From Streptomyces sp. NBC_01451 (GTDB lineage: Bacteria > Actinomycetota > Actinomycetes > Streptomycetales > Streptomycetaceae), in assembly GCF_036227485.1 (NCBI RefSeq), contig NZ_CP109479.1, positions 1 through 64,000 of the forward strand: a stretch of 64,000 nucleotides of DNA. Direction: 5' to 3'. Position 1 is the stretch's first letter. Each line of letters opens with the position of its first letter. The notes beneath the pieces are model-generated. The model was not told where the DNA came from. It did not search any database and saw only the letters and a list, made by a program, of their open reading frames with translations. The position numbers were made by a program, and so were the translations under genes. Shown piece by piece: positions 51,686 through 60,083 of the stretch.

Positions 51686-51886
51686 GTCAGCAACCGCAGC
51701 AAGAGTGACCAGGAACCCGCCACCTGGCAGCCACCGGCAGCCGGCTACCGGTGCGCGTACGCCACTGATCGGATCGCCATCAAGACCCGCTGGAGGCTGA
51801 GCGCCGACCCGGTCGAGTAGACGGCTCTCGCAGACATCCTCACCAACTGTCCGAACAGCCCGATCGAGGTCGTCCACGCACGCTGA
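51686..51886 (+). pseudogene. DUF1524 C-terminal remnant
   Basis: Reads VSNRSKSDQEPATWQPPAAG, YRCAYATDRIAIKTRW, then a TAG at about 51818, then TALADILTNCPNSPIEVVHAR and TGA 51886. It matches the last 65 residues of the intact gene at 29472-30131 at about 75 percent. The 5' part is gone. It is the most decayed DUF1524 sequence in the window. Confidence 0.85.
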
Positions 51887-52031
51887 ACAGTCCTGTGGGG
51901 TAGCGGCTTGTGTGCTGCTACCCCACAAAGACTGACCTGAAATTCCGTATAGAAAATATTCACCCCTGCCAGAAAAAGGCATAAATAAAGTCGAGCCACA
52001 GCTCGACGTCAAGAAAAATAAAGGGGGTTTT

Positions 52032-52373
52032 CTAATTCCGCTTACCCCTTTCAGTCGGTGTCGCAATTTCTGGAATTTCGGAATTCTGTGGAATCTCACT
52101 CCGAATGGTGATTGTCGTCGGGTTTACATTGATATTGAATTCACTGGAGCATGCGGAGAGGGTGAGCAGGCTCCCCGCTAGGGCGATTGTGACCGCCAGG
52201 ACCTTCAGCCAGGTCGTTCCGCGGTTGATGCGCGCCGCTTCAAGTCCAAGCTCCGCTGCTGCCCTGGACTCCCACATCCTCCACCGCGGGGCTTGTCCGC
52301 AGTTGCCGGAGTTACAAAGTTGCTGGTCAGGGCTCTCACTGCCCGACTTCTTGCTGAAATTTACCTTATACAT
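52032..52373 (-). CDS. Small membrane protein in an AT-rich island
   Basis: A 113-residue protein from ATG 52373 with GGAGAG upstream. One span (WLKVLAVTIALAGSLLTLSA) is preceded by a polar N terminus with Cys residues (LCNSGNCGQAPRW) and followed by a short external tail (CSSEFNINVNPTTITIRSEI). The flanks 51890-52040 and 52370-52640 are unusually AT-rich for this genome. The lipobox-like LSAC could make it a lipoprotein after an internal signal. Function unknown. Confidence 0.55.
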   Translation of the reverse strand: MYKVNFSKKSGSESPDQQLCNSGNCGQAPRWRMWESRAAAELGLEAARINRGTTWLKVLAVTIALAGSLLTLSACSSEFNINVNPTTITIRSEIPQNSEIPEIATPTERGKRN

Positions 52374-52967
52374 AATTTCTCACTCTCCAATTGTAAATTT
52401 ACATAAATGTCCCTTTTTTGGACAAAAAGGAACCCGGTGCGAGCCTCTTGGCTCGTTCCGGGCTGAATACGCCTGGGTGTGCGCGGCTAGCGCTAAGTTC
52501 CGTGTTTCAACATGCCTCCATAATACCAGGAAAACTGGGGGAGTGGAAGAGCGTCGGACCGCCACTGCGGTGCGCCGCAGTTTGTGTGCAGGTGAAGTCT
52601 GGCTGCTTTATTTTGGCGCGCATTGAACAAGGATTAGATTACCCAGATCTGTCCTCCTGTCAAGGTCTGCGGTGGGTGGAGCCATTTACCGGAAGCAGGT
52701 TCGAGATTCGGTCCAGCCCTATTTCTGGATTTGGCCGGAGCGGGGGTGCAGGATTCCTCACCATGTTCGCCGCCATGCTGTCCCTGACGGCGAACGTCAT
52801 CGGCGCCCAGGTGCCCCACGCCGCCGAGAATCTGCTCCCGGCATCCATAGGTCCCTTCGGGGCGGCGAACCAGGACAGGTGGCGTGATGGGCCTCTTGTC
52901 GGGATCTGGTGTGTGGGCTGACCATGCGTTACAAACGGTCAGGTGAGCCGTGACGGAGTGAGGACCC
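52374..52967. other. Intergenic, AT-rich left part
   Basis: About 590 bases. The left part, to about 52640, is AT-rich, with no gene. On the right there is no supported frame. It probably holds the promoter of the small membrane gene (on the minus strand) near 52380-52420. Confidence 0.35.
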
Positions 52968-53176
52968 ATGTCCACGGGAACGGGTGGGGACTACTGCGCG
53001 GACAAGGCGCTGCCCAGCGTGTTCAAGCACGAGTTGCTGACACGATCGACGTGCTGGGCGTCGGCGCCCCGCTCACCTACGACATCAAGGACGACGACCC
53101 GCACTCGCAGACCTACGAGAAGGTGGATAACTGGCAGAAATGGTTCGACGTGATGTGGGATCTGCTTGCCAAGTGA
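52968..53176 (+). pseudogene. Remnant with internal deletion and frameshift
   Basis: ATG 52968 opens MSTGTGGDYCADKALPSVFK and HELL; the following sequence, in another frame, reads TIDVLGVGAPLTYDIKDDDP, then YEKVDNWQKWFDVMWDLLAK and TGA 53176. Start and end both look like real protein, joined too early. The N terminus resembles three-Cys-motif partner (TcmP) type proteins, but this is a weak memory-based link. A deleted, frameshifted gene is the best reading. Confidence 0.45.
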
Positions 53177-53325
53177 GTACTTCGGAGCGAAGTGGTCGCG
53201 TTCCCGCCGGGTTGAGCGTTCGAGCCTGCTGTGGCGGGGGCGGGTTTCGAGGGCAAGCCGCGCCGGTGTCCATCCCCGCCAGAGGCCACCTTCCAAGGCC
53301 GGCTACAGGGTGCAACACTGCCTGG

Positions 53326-53838
53326 GTGGATGACAGGGCACGCTACGAGGCTCAACTGGACACGCTGATCGCCCTCATCACCTACATGGCCCTCACGAGA
53401 TGGCGGAGCCGCTCTCCCAACGGCCTTTCAAAGGATCTTGGGTTAGCTGAGGACGTTGTCACCTGCGCGTTGAACGGATTTCCCGGCCTGTTTCGCCAGA
53501 GCGCCGACTTCTATCCGACTGACGCTGGACCCCAACACTCCTTCACCCTGCACGCGCGCTATGCACGACGCCGCCCACGGGGTGCAGACCCTGCCTTGAA
53601 CCAACCAGCCGGTGCACATAACACGGCATCGCTCAGCGACCCCGAGCCCACTCAGGATGGGACGGGCGAGGAACTGGATGCTGAAACGCTCCGCGCGCTC
53701 CTGGACTACGTGACCGAACGCGCAAGGGCCGAGCGTGACACCCGCTTCCATACCCAATCGATTCGGTGGCTGCTAGCAGCAGCCACCGTGGCCGCCCTCG
53801 CCAGTTTGGCGGCAGCGGTCATCCAGACCCTCCAATGA
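53326..53838 (+). CDS. Membrane-tailed hypothetical protein
   Basis: A 170-residue protein with GTG 53326 as start (others upstream possible). The N-terminal region (LDTLIALITYMALTRWRSRS, PNGLSKDLGLAEDVVTCALN) looks like a winged helix; the C-terminal end has one span (IRWLLAAATVAALASLAAAV) just before the stop. A tail-anchored DNA-binding or adaptor protein is possible. Family unknown. Confidence 0.55.
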   Translation: MDDRARYEAQLDTLIALITYMALTRWRSRSPNGLSKDLGLAEDVVTCALNGFPGLFRQSADFYPTDAGPQHSFTLHARYARRRPRGADPALNQPAGAHNTASLSDPEPTQDGTGEELDAETLRALLDYVTERARAERDTRFHTQSIRWLLAAATVAALASLAAAVIQTLQ

Positions 53839-54138
53839 ATGGACGTTGACCGCGCAGGTCGGCGACCTACCGGAGCTTTCTTCAGGCGATTCCGTCGCGT
53901 CGTACGGACGTCGATGTCCAGGAGGTGCCGTTCCGCGAAGGCGGCAGCGGCTCCTTGCATGAACCAGGCTGGGGCGTGGCCGGGCCGACCACAGGGCGCC
54001 GGCCACGTCTGCCCCGTGGAGCGACGGGACGCCCCGGTGCCGTCGCGGATGACCCGTGATCCGGTAAAGGCGGTCTGGGCCAGGCTGCAAGTGGTCTGCC
54101 CAGAGTCTGGGTATTCGGCCTCGCCGGTGGAGTGATGC
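53839..54138. other. Short intergenic, fragments on the minus strand
   Basis: Fragments such as FAERHLLDIDVRTTRRNRLK on the minus strand look coding but lack a start and continuation. No intact gene. Confidence 0.3.
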
Positions 54139-55635
54139 CTACGCGTCCCTGTCCCCGGCTCGCGGTGGTGGTGACAGGAATGCGGCAGGGTGGTCCTCGA
54201 TCCAGGACAGGCCTCCGATGTCGAGGCGGTGGCGGGTGCGGGTGACGGCGACGTAAGCGAGGCGGGCTTCGCCGTCGTCGATCGGGCCGGGCACCGGACG
54301 GCCGGTGTCGTCCAGTTGGTCGCTGTCCTTGGGTGGGGTGAAGTCGTCGGCGATTCTCACGCGGGGCCATTCGCGGCCCTTGGCTTTGTGTGCGGTGGAG
54401 ACGGTGACCTGGGCCTGTTGCTCGGGGACGAGTTGGGCGACGGCGGAGAGGATGGCGTCGGTTCCGTGGGTGTCGACGAGGTCGACGAGTGGCTGCAGAT
54501 CGCGTCCGGCCGGGTCGTGGGCTGCGTAGTCCTGCAGGTCCCCCCAGGAGGGGAACAGGACCAGTTCGGGATGGGTGGTGCGGCGTCCGTCTTTCAGGTC
54601 GTGGGCGGCCAGGGCAAGGGCGCGCAGGCTGTCTCCTCCCCCGACCAGGGCCACGCGGTGTCCGGTGGTCAGCAGGTCCATGACCTGGGCGATGGCGCCG
54701 ACGTTGGTGCGGCACAGCACGGCGTCTGGCTGGGTGAGGGGGCCGAGTTCGGTGGGCACGGTCTCGGTGCCGGTGAGGCGGAGGGGGGCGTCGGCGATGG
54801 CCAGCCACCGGTTGGCCTCGTCAGCGAGGCGGGGGCCGAAACGGAAGGACTGGGAGAGCGCGAGCAGGGTGCCGTCGAAGCCGGTCATGACGTCTTTGGC
54901 GCCGCGCCAGTCGTAGATGGCCTGTGCGGAGTCGCCGACCATGACCAGCTGGGTGTGGTCGCGTTGGTCGAGGAAGATCTGTTCGACGACGGGGTTGGTG
55001 TCCTGGGCCTCGTCGAGGAGGAGGAAGTCGGTGGCGATTTTCGGGGCGGTGAGGGCCCAGATTTTCAGGTAGTGGTCGTGGTCGAAGCGGACCGCGCCGT
55101 CGTCGGGGTGCTGGAGGTCGGCCCAGGCCTTGCGGGCGAAGGGGACGATGTGAGCGGCGAGTTGGGCGTGCAGGTCGCGGTCGTCCAGGCCGCGCAGGTG
55201 GGGGACGTGGTGGCGGGTGATGGCGGGATCGGCGGTGTGGCAGAAGCGGGCTACCGTCCGCAGCGCGGCGTTGGAGAGCGTTCGTTGTGACAGGTCGCGT
55301 TCGCCGATCCGGATGCTCTTGGTGATGCCGAGAGCCTGTCCGGTCTGCCAGGCCGGGCGGCGGGGTGCGCCCAGGCGGCGGGTGTAGTGGTGGCCGATGG
55401 CAGCGTAGGCGAGGGCGTGGGCGGTCTTGCAGGTGACGGTGGGCGGGAAGCGGGTGCGCGCGTCCTGGGCGATGGCCCGGTTGTAGGCGAGATAGCGGCC
55501 GCGACGCCGGGTGGCGTGAGCGAGCTGGGCCAGCGTGGTGGTCTTACCGGTGCCCGCGCCGGCCTGCAGTGCCAGGTGATCGCCGGCGTGAAAGGCGTCG
55601 GCCGCGGCTTGCTGTTCGTCGGTGGGGGTCAGCAC
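54139..55635 (-). CDS. UvrD/Rep-type superfamily 1 helicase
   Basis: A 498-residue protein from GTG 55635. Q-motif-like TPTDEQQAAADAF; Walker A QAGAGTGKTTT at about residues 24-34; FLLLDEAQDTNP (motif II) near 225; VMVGDSAQAIYDWRGA (motif III) near 250; QSFRFGPRLADEANRW (motif IV-like) near 285; TVSTAHKAKGREW (motif V) near 425; RLAYVAVTRTRHRLDI (motif VI) near 468. It lacks the long inserts of UvrD/RecB. It overlaps the preceding gene by seven bases, so the two are coupled. Likely works in plasmid or repair DNA metabolism. Confidence 0.85.
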   Translation of the reverse strand: MLTPTDEQQAAADAFHAGDHLALQAGAGTGKTTTLAQLAHATRRRGRYLAYNRAIAQDARTRFPPTVTCKTAHALAYAAIGHHYTRRLGAPRRPAWQTGQALGITKSIRIGERDLSQRTLSNAALRTVARFCHTADPAITRHHVPHLRGLDDRDLHAQLAAHIVPFARKAWADLQHPDDGAVRFDHDHYLKIWALTAPKIATDFLLLDEAQDTNPVVEQIFLDQRDHTQLVMVGDSAQAIYDWRGAKDVMTGFDGTLLALSQSFRFGPRLADEANRWLAIADAPLRLTGTETVPTELGPLTQPDAVLCRTNVGAIAQVMDLLTTGHRVALVGGGDSLRALALAAHDLKDGRRTTHPELVLFPSWGDLQDYAAHDPAGRDLQPLVDLVDTHGTDAILSAVAQLVPEQQAQVTVSTAHKAKGREWPRVRIADDFTPPKDSDQLDDTGRPVPGPIDDGEARLAYVAVTRTRHRLDIGGLSWIEDHPAAFLSPPPRAGDRDA

Positions 55636-56105
55636 GGCGTGGCTCCGGAGGTACGGGTGAGGGCGCGGCCAAGGGCTGTGAGGAGGTGGGGTGCGGTGGT
55701 GTGGGTGAGCAGGTTGTGGACTGCGTGGTCGAGGCGCTCGACCTCCTCGCCGGCGTGTCGGGCCAGGGCCCGCTGGAGGGCCAGTTCCAGGAAGAGGCGG
55801 GGTGGTTGTCCCGCTCTGTCGGCGGCGGCCTGGAGAACAGCGTGCGTGGCGGGCGGGAAGTCGACGTTGAGGAGGATCTTGCCGTCCGCGTCGGGGTAGT
55901 GCGTGGTGATCACGTCGATGGGCAGCAGTCCGCCGGTCTGGTGACGCAGTCGGTTGAGTGCCTTTCCCGGGGTTTTGGCAGGCACAACAGCCAGGAGGTG
56001 GGTGGCGTCGTGGTTGGCCGCGAGCGGCATCGCGCGAGCGGCCCGGTGAAGTTCAGTCGGGGTGAGGGACCGGGTCAGGGTGATGTCCAGTGCGTGGTAC
56101 GGCAT
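55629..56105 (-). CDS. Small protein with ribbon-helix-helix-like end
   Basis: A 158-residue protein from ATG 56105 with AAGGGG upstream. The C-terminal part (PPATHAVLQAAADRAGQPPR, LFLELALQRALARHAGEEVE) has a ribbon-helix-helix-like pattern as in small DNA-binding antitoxin-like proteins; the N-terminal half is mixed alpha/beta. It lies between the DUF6083 gene and the helicase, in one operon. Function is inferred only. Confidence 0.6.
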   Translation of the reverse strand: MPYHALDITLTRSLTPTELHRAARAMPLAANHDATHLLAVVPAKTPGKALNRLRHQTGGLLPIDVITTHYPDADGKILLNVDFPPATHAVLQAAADRAGQPPRLFLELALQRALARHAGEEVERLDHAVHNLLTHTTAPHLLTALGRALTRTSGATPC

Positions 56106-56107
56106 CG

Positions 56108-56962
56108 TCACCCCTTCCCGTGATGGCCGGGCGCGGTGTGGGACAGGCGGGTGCGGATGTGCGCTGCGTGGAGGAGGGGGTCGAAGACCTGCCATCCGGC
56201 GAGGGCGAGGTCGGCGGCGCCCGGATGGGCGGCGTGGGCGGGGCAGCGCTGGGTGCGCCAGCGCATCTGCTCGGCGTAGGGCAGGCGGCTGAGGTCGTAG
56301 ACGGCCATCAGGGTGGCGGGCAGGGTGAGTTGGCCGCGCTGCGGGCTCGCGGGGAGCAGCGTCCATAGGCCTTGGGGGGTGTTGGGGGCGAGGACGGGCT
56401 CCGGGCAGCGGTGGCGGTGTCGGGTCTGTGCCACACATCGGATGCCCTCGACGGGGGTCTCGGCGAGGTAGCGGCCCAGCAGCAGTTGCACGACGGACCG
56501 GGCGGGGCTGCCGGCGGGCGGCGCGCAGACGGCGGCCGGGGCCGGGGTGAAGGCGCCGGTGTCGATGAGGCGGCGGGTGCGGACGGCGAGTTGGCGGCGT
56601 ACCGCCTGGAGGTGCGGTCCGGTCGGGGTGGTGGGGGTGCGGTCCGGGCAGAGCACCGTGTGCGGGATGCGGCACCAGGCGCTGCCGTCGCCGTGGGGGT
56701 GGGCGATGCCGCTGCTCAGGTGCCAGCGGCAGGATTCAGGGACATGGGCGGCGGTCAGTTCGGCGGGGTGCAGGGCGATGGGCCGCTGGTCGGTGCGCTG
56801 GTAGAAGTCGATGCGGTTGCCGCACCGGCGGCAGCGGCCGCTCTGGCCGGCGCGCAGCAGGCGGCTGGGGCTGGTGGCGGCCACGCGCAGCGGACGGCGC
56901 GTCGGTGTGGTGCGGGGGCTGCCGTCCCAGGGGCAGCCGGTGGAGAGGGTGTTGGGGTGCAT
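56108..56962 (-). CDS. DUF6083 protein with CxxC zinc motif
   Basis: A 284-residue protein from ATG 56962. CRRCGNRIDFYQRTDQRPIA, then ALHPAELTAAHVPESCRWHL and SGIAHPHGDGSAWCRIPH match the DUF6083 family, common on Streptomyces plasmids and arms. The CxxC and the later Cys/His are likely metal ligands. A second CxxH-like cluster follows (RCPAHAAHPGAADLAL). First gene of the operon that ends with the helicase. Confidence 0.75.
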   Translation of the reverse strand: MHPNTLSTGCPWDGSPRTTPTRRPLRVAATSPSRLLRAGQSGRCRRCGNRIDFYQRTDQRPIALHPAELTAAHVPESCRWHLSSGIAHPHGDGSAWCRIPHTVLCPDRTPTTPTGPHLQAVRRQLAVRTRRLIDTGAFTPAPAAVCAPPAGSPARSVVQLLLGRYLAETPVEGIRCVAQTRHRHRCPEPVLAPNTPQGLWTLLPASPQRGQLTLPATLMAVYDLSRLPYAEQMRWRTQRCPAHAAHPGAADLALAGWQVFDPLLHAAHIRTRLSHTAPGHHGKG

Positions 56963-57131
56963 GGCGGGGACCGTGCCAGGCGACACCCCGCGATGACGGG
57001 GACGGACCGGGCCGTGTCCCCCAGGCGGCCCAGCGGCATCGAACGCGTAAGCCAGTCACCGTGTGAAGGTTCGATGCGTGCTCGCCGGTTCGGGTGAATC
57101 ACAGAGCGGTGGGCGAGCAGGAGCAGCGTGG

Positions 57132-57395
57132 TCAGGAGTCCGGGGTGCCGGGTGGGGTGTGGTTGTCGCAGATGGGGCCCAGCAGGTGGTCGATCGGCAC
57201 GTCGAAGGCGTGGGCGAGGGCGTGCCAGGTGGTGACGCTGCCGGTGGTGCGGCCGTGTTCGAGGTCGATGAGGGTGCGCCTGGCCAGGCCGCTGCGGGCG
57301 GCGAGTTCGTCGAAGGTCCAGCCGCGCGTGTCCCTCAGCCGCGCCAGCGTCACGCGCAGCGCAGTGAGGTCGGGGTCGGGCGGCAAGATCGTCAC
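57132..57395 (-). CDS. XRE-family DNA-binding protein
   Basis: An 87-residue protein from GTG 57395. A textbook HTH_3 domain: FDELAARSGLARRTLIDLEH, GRTTGSVTTWHALAHAFDVP. It is divergent from the zinc/HTH gene at 57585, and the intervening DNA holds inverted repeats (57440-57458, 57498-57513), likely its operators. Confidence 0.85.
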   Translation of the reverse strand: MTILPPDPDLTALRVTLARLRDTRGWTFDELAARSGLARRTLIDLEHGRTTGSVTTWHALAHAFDVPIDHLLGPICDNHTPPGTPDS

Positions 57396-57439
57396 CCCAC
57401 CATCCGACGGTGCAGACCCCTGCCCTGTCAGTGCGGGTT

Positions 57440-57513
57440 CCTGCACTATCGGTGCAGGTGGACGCCGGACGGCTCGACACTGCGGGAGGGCAGGGATCTG
57501 CACTACGGTGCGG
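57440..57513. promoter_or_regulatory. Palindromic operator candidates between divergent genes
   Basis: CCTGCAC TATCG GTGCAGG (57440-57458) is a perfect 7-bp inverted repeat with a 5-base spacer. CTGCAC TACG GTGCGG (57498-57513) is a near copy. A partial third (TGCAG ... CAGTGC) lies near 57412-57433. The arrangement fits a dimeric XRE repressor controlling both divergent genes. Confidence 0.65.
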
Positions 57514-57584
57514 CCGACTCCCGCTCTTGTCCTGGGAGGGCACGGCACCTGGACAGCACGGATTCGGATGGGGGCAACGGGCCG

Positions 57585-58616
57585 ATGCGGCTTGCCAGCA
57601 CGCACGCCACGGTGCAGCGCACCTGGACGGTGGAACTGCGCCCACTACCGGGCGGGCCGGCTCTGGCCTGTCCTCGCTGCACTCTGCACGGCCACCCCGT
57701 GCAGGCCGCCTCCGCCCGGTCCGCGGCCCTGACCCATCTGGCCCGCCACGCCCGTACTGACGCCCTGCCGGGGCATCTGCGTACCTGCCAGTGCCGGGCA
57801 CGCGGATGCCAGTGGCATCCCCGCCACCGCGGCTGCGCAGGACCGGTACTCCTCGCCCTCACCCGCGACCGCAGCGGCCGCACCTGGCGTCTCGCCGACG
57901 CCTGCGCCGCCTGCGCGGCCGCCACCAGTCACACCGCCGTCGTCCCCGCCACCCTCCTCACCCCACGCCCTCCCGGACACGTCCAGTGCCGACCCGAGCC
58001 GCCGGGCGGCCCGGCCGAACGCACCCGCGTGAAGGAGATGCTCACCTACCTGGCAGCCGCGCTCCCACAGTTCACCTCCCCCGCCGCCCGCCTGCTCGCC
58101 CTCCAGTGCGCCCTACGCTCCGACACCCACGGCCACGTCCGACTGCCCGACGGTCTACTGCGCGGCATGCGACTGTACGGCCGCAACGAACTATGGGAAG
58201 AGCTGGAACACACACGCTGGCTACACCGCACAGCCGGCAAGCACCCGCGCACGCAGGCACAGCTGCTGGACGCGGCGGTCCTCTCCCAGCAACCGGGCGG
58301 CCAAGCCCGGGCCCGCGCCGCGCACTGGGCCCTGCACCCCACTCCCCTGGCGTCGCCAACCCGACGGCCTGCGGCTCTGCAGCTGACCGCACTGACCCTG
58401 GCCTCGCACACCTCAGGAGGCGCCGACAGTACCGACATGGAGGTGCTCGCCCGCATGTGCGGACACTCACCCCACCAGACCGCCGAGCTCCTCGACCGCC
58501 TGACCACATCACGCACACTCACCGCCTGGCACCACAACCGCGAAACCGACGAAGTCTTCTGGCACCTGCCCCCACAGCACACCACAGCACGGCCCGGCGA
58601 GCATCGAACGCACTGA
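57585..58616 (+). CDS. Zinc-motif/winged-helix protein
   Basis: A 343-residue protein from ATG 57585. N-terminal PALACPRCTLHGHPVQA and later CQCRARGCQWHPRHRGC and LADACAACAAATSH have Cys pairs that suggest two zinc sites. The C-terminal part (LTALTLASHTSGGADSTDME, VLARMCGHSPHQTAELLDRL) is a winged-helix-like DNA-binding domain. It is divergent from the small XRE gene and appears controlled by the palindromes between them. A conserved Streptomyces accessory protein with unknown role. Confidence 0.7.
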   Translation: MRLASTHATVQRTWTVELRPLPGGPALACPRCTLHGHPVQAASARSAALTHLARHARTDALPGHLRTCQCRARGCQWHPRHRGCAGPVLLALTRDRSGRTWRLADACAACAAATSHTAVVPATLLTPRPPGHVQCRPEPPGGPAERTRVKEMLTYLAAALPQFTSPAARLLALQCALRSDTHGHVRLPDGLLRGMRLYGRNELWEELEHTRWLHRTAGKHPRTQAQLLDAAVLSQQPGGQARARAAHWALHPTPLASPTRRPAALQLTALTLASHTSGGADSTDMEVLARMCGHSPHQTAELLDRLTTSRTLTAWHHNRETDEVFWHLPPQHTTARPGEHRTH

Positions 58617-58825
58617 CTATGGTGCATGGACAACAAGTGCGGCTGAGCGCAGGACATCGCCCGGGCGGAACAACTGGCTCCGCCCGCCCGTACCATCGCT
58701 ACACGGGGACAGACTGCACCAGGTGCGGCCACCCATGACTCAATCAAGCCCTACCGCCCAGCCCAGGCGCCTGCTCCGGGGGTTTGCTTCAGCCCGAGGC
58801 CGCGCCCCGAGGAAAGGCCAGCATC
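58617..58825. other. Short intergenic
   Basis: About 210 bases with a ribosome binding site GAGGAAAGG at its end for the next gene. Nothing else supported. Confidence 0.4.
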
Positions 58826-59482
58826 ATGCCTGACACCCAGACCGCCACCACCGAACTGACGTCTCATTACACGGCCCAGGTGGCAGGCGACCTTGACCGC
58901 AACGCCAAGGAGCAGGACCGCATCGGCGCGGAAATCGACGCACTGCAGGAACAACTGCTCGCCCTGCAACACGACCACACCGTGCTGACGAGCATGCAAA
59001 AGGCACTTGGCACCACGGACACCGTCACCCAGCCCGCTCCCGATGCGGCCGCAGCACCCTCGGTACCGCGGCAGAAGACCACCGCGCAGCCCGATGCGGG
59101 CAAGCGGGTACGGGCGAAGAAGACTGTCGCTGCGCAAGGCGGCGAGGCGGTCAAGAAGCCGGCCGCCAAGAAGCCCGAGGCCGCAGCCAAGGCGACGGCA
59201 GCGAAGGCGGTCCAGCCCACCCTCGTCGAGCTGATCCGCCGCCACCTCACCGAGCAGAGCGAACCCCGCTCCGCAGCGGAGATCGCCACCGCACTCGGCC
59301 AGGCCCACCCCGACCGGAATATCAAGACCACCGTCGTGCGCACCACGGTCGAGGGACTCGTCGCCAAGAGCCACGTCCAGCGCACCAAGCAGGGCAGCTC
59401 CGTCTACTACACCACCACCGACGCCCAGAAGCCGACCACACCCGCAACGGCCCCGGCCGAGCACCAGCCCGAGACCAGCTGA
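58826..59482 (+). CDS. Coiled-coil/winged-helix regulator-like protein
   Basis: A 218-residue protein from ATG 58826 (GAGGAAAGG upstream). A coiled coil at about residues 20-55 (DRNAKEQDRIGAEIDALQEQ, LLALQHDHTVLTSMQ) is followed by an Ala/Lys/Pro-rich linker and a C-terminal winged helix (LVELIRRHLTEQSEPRSAAE, IATALGQAHPDRNIKTTVVR). This layout is common in small nucleoid- or transcription-associated proteins on Streptomyces accessory replicons. Confidence 0.7.
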   Translation: MPDTQTATTELTSHYTAQVAGDLDRNAKEQDRIGAEIDALQEQLLALQHDHTVLTSMQKALGTTDTVTQPAPDAAAAPSVPRQKTTAQPDAGKRVRAKKTVAAQGGEAVKKPAAKKPEAAAKATAAKAVQPTLVELIRRHLTEQSEPRSAAEIATALGQAHPDRNIKTTVVRTTVEGLVAKSHVQRTKQGSSVYYTTTDAQKPTTPATAPAEHQPETS

Positions 59483-59608
59483 TCACCGGGGGTGCCTTAC
59501 TGGGCACACCAGGACCACTGCCAGCCGACAGCGGAGATCATCAGTCGCAGACGGAGTTTTTGGCCTCCTCAAATCATGCGACGCGCAGAGGAAGAGGAAA
59601 GGGACAGC

Positions 59609-59940
59609 GTGCACAACGACCCCGACTCCGTCGCGTCGTTGCTGCGAGCGAGGTACAGGCGACGGCTGCCTTCCCGTCTCGACGACCTGACCGGACCCGA
59701 GCGCGGAGGGTGGAACTGCCGCTGCACATCGCGTGGTCCGGGCTGCGCACCCTCGATCTGGACCGGCCGCGCCAGCGCATGAGCCTGTACAGAACGGTGC
59801 TCGCCGAAGGCATGCGCGACGACCTGTGCCGCTTCCTCAACCGGGACATTCTGCTTGAGCTGTGGCCGGTGCTCCACAGGCTCACCAGCAGGGCCGTCAA
59901 GGACGTATGGGAGGAGGCATTCCCCGAACTGCGGCCGTAG
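59609..59940 (+). pseudogene. Conserved small protein with one frameshift
   Basis: From GTG 59609 (AAAGGGA before it): HNDPDSVASLLRARYRRRLP, SRLDDLTGPERGG. Then, in another frame, VELPLHIAWSGLRTLDLDRP, QRMSLYRTVLAEGMRDDLCR, FLNRDILLELWPVLHRLTSR and so on to TAG 59940. One base is missing or extra near 59708-59715. The parts fit one protein of about 108 residues of a type that I recall from Streptomyces, near transcription regulators. Either a true pseudogene or a sequence error. Confidence 0.65.
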
Positions 59941-60083
59941 CCGCCGTAGTCGATGTTCCCCGTCTGCGCGGTGGCGCTTCTCAGCCGTTGTCTGGCGCCG
60001 GTCGCGCGGCCTGCAGTCCGCATGACGGGTTGTCACTATGCTGCGGCCAGAGAGGACCGGCCCACAGAGGGGATCATCGGGGG

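Noticed and set aside
54190..55290. 366-codon frame opposite the UvrD-like helicase
   Set aside because: Composition is Gly/Val/Asp-rich with no domain; the helicase motifs on the other strand are complete.
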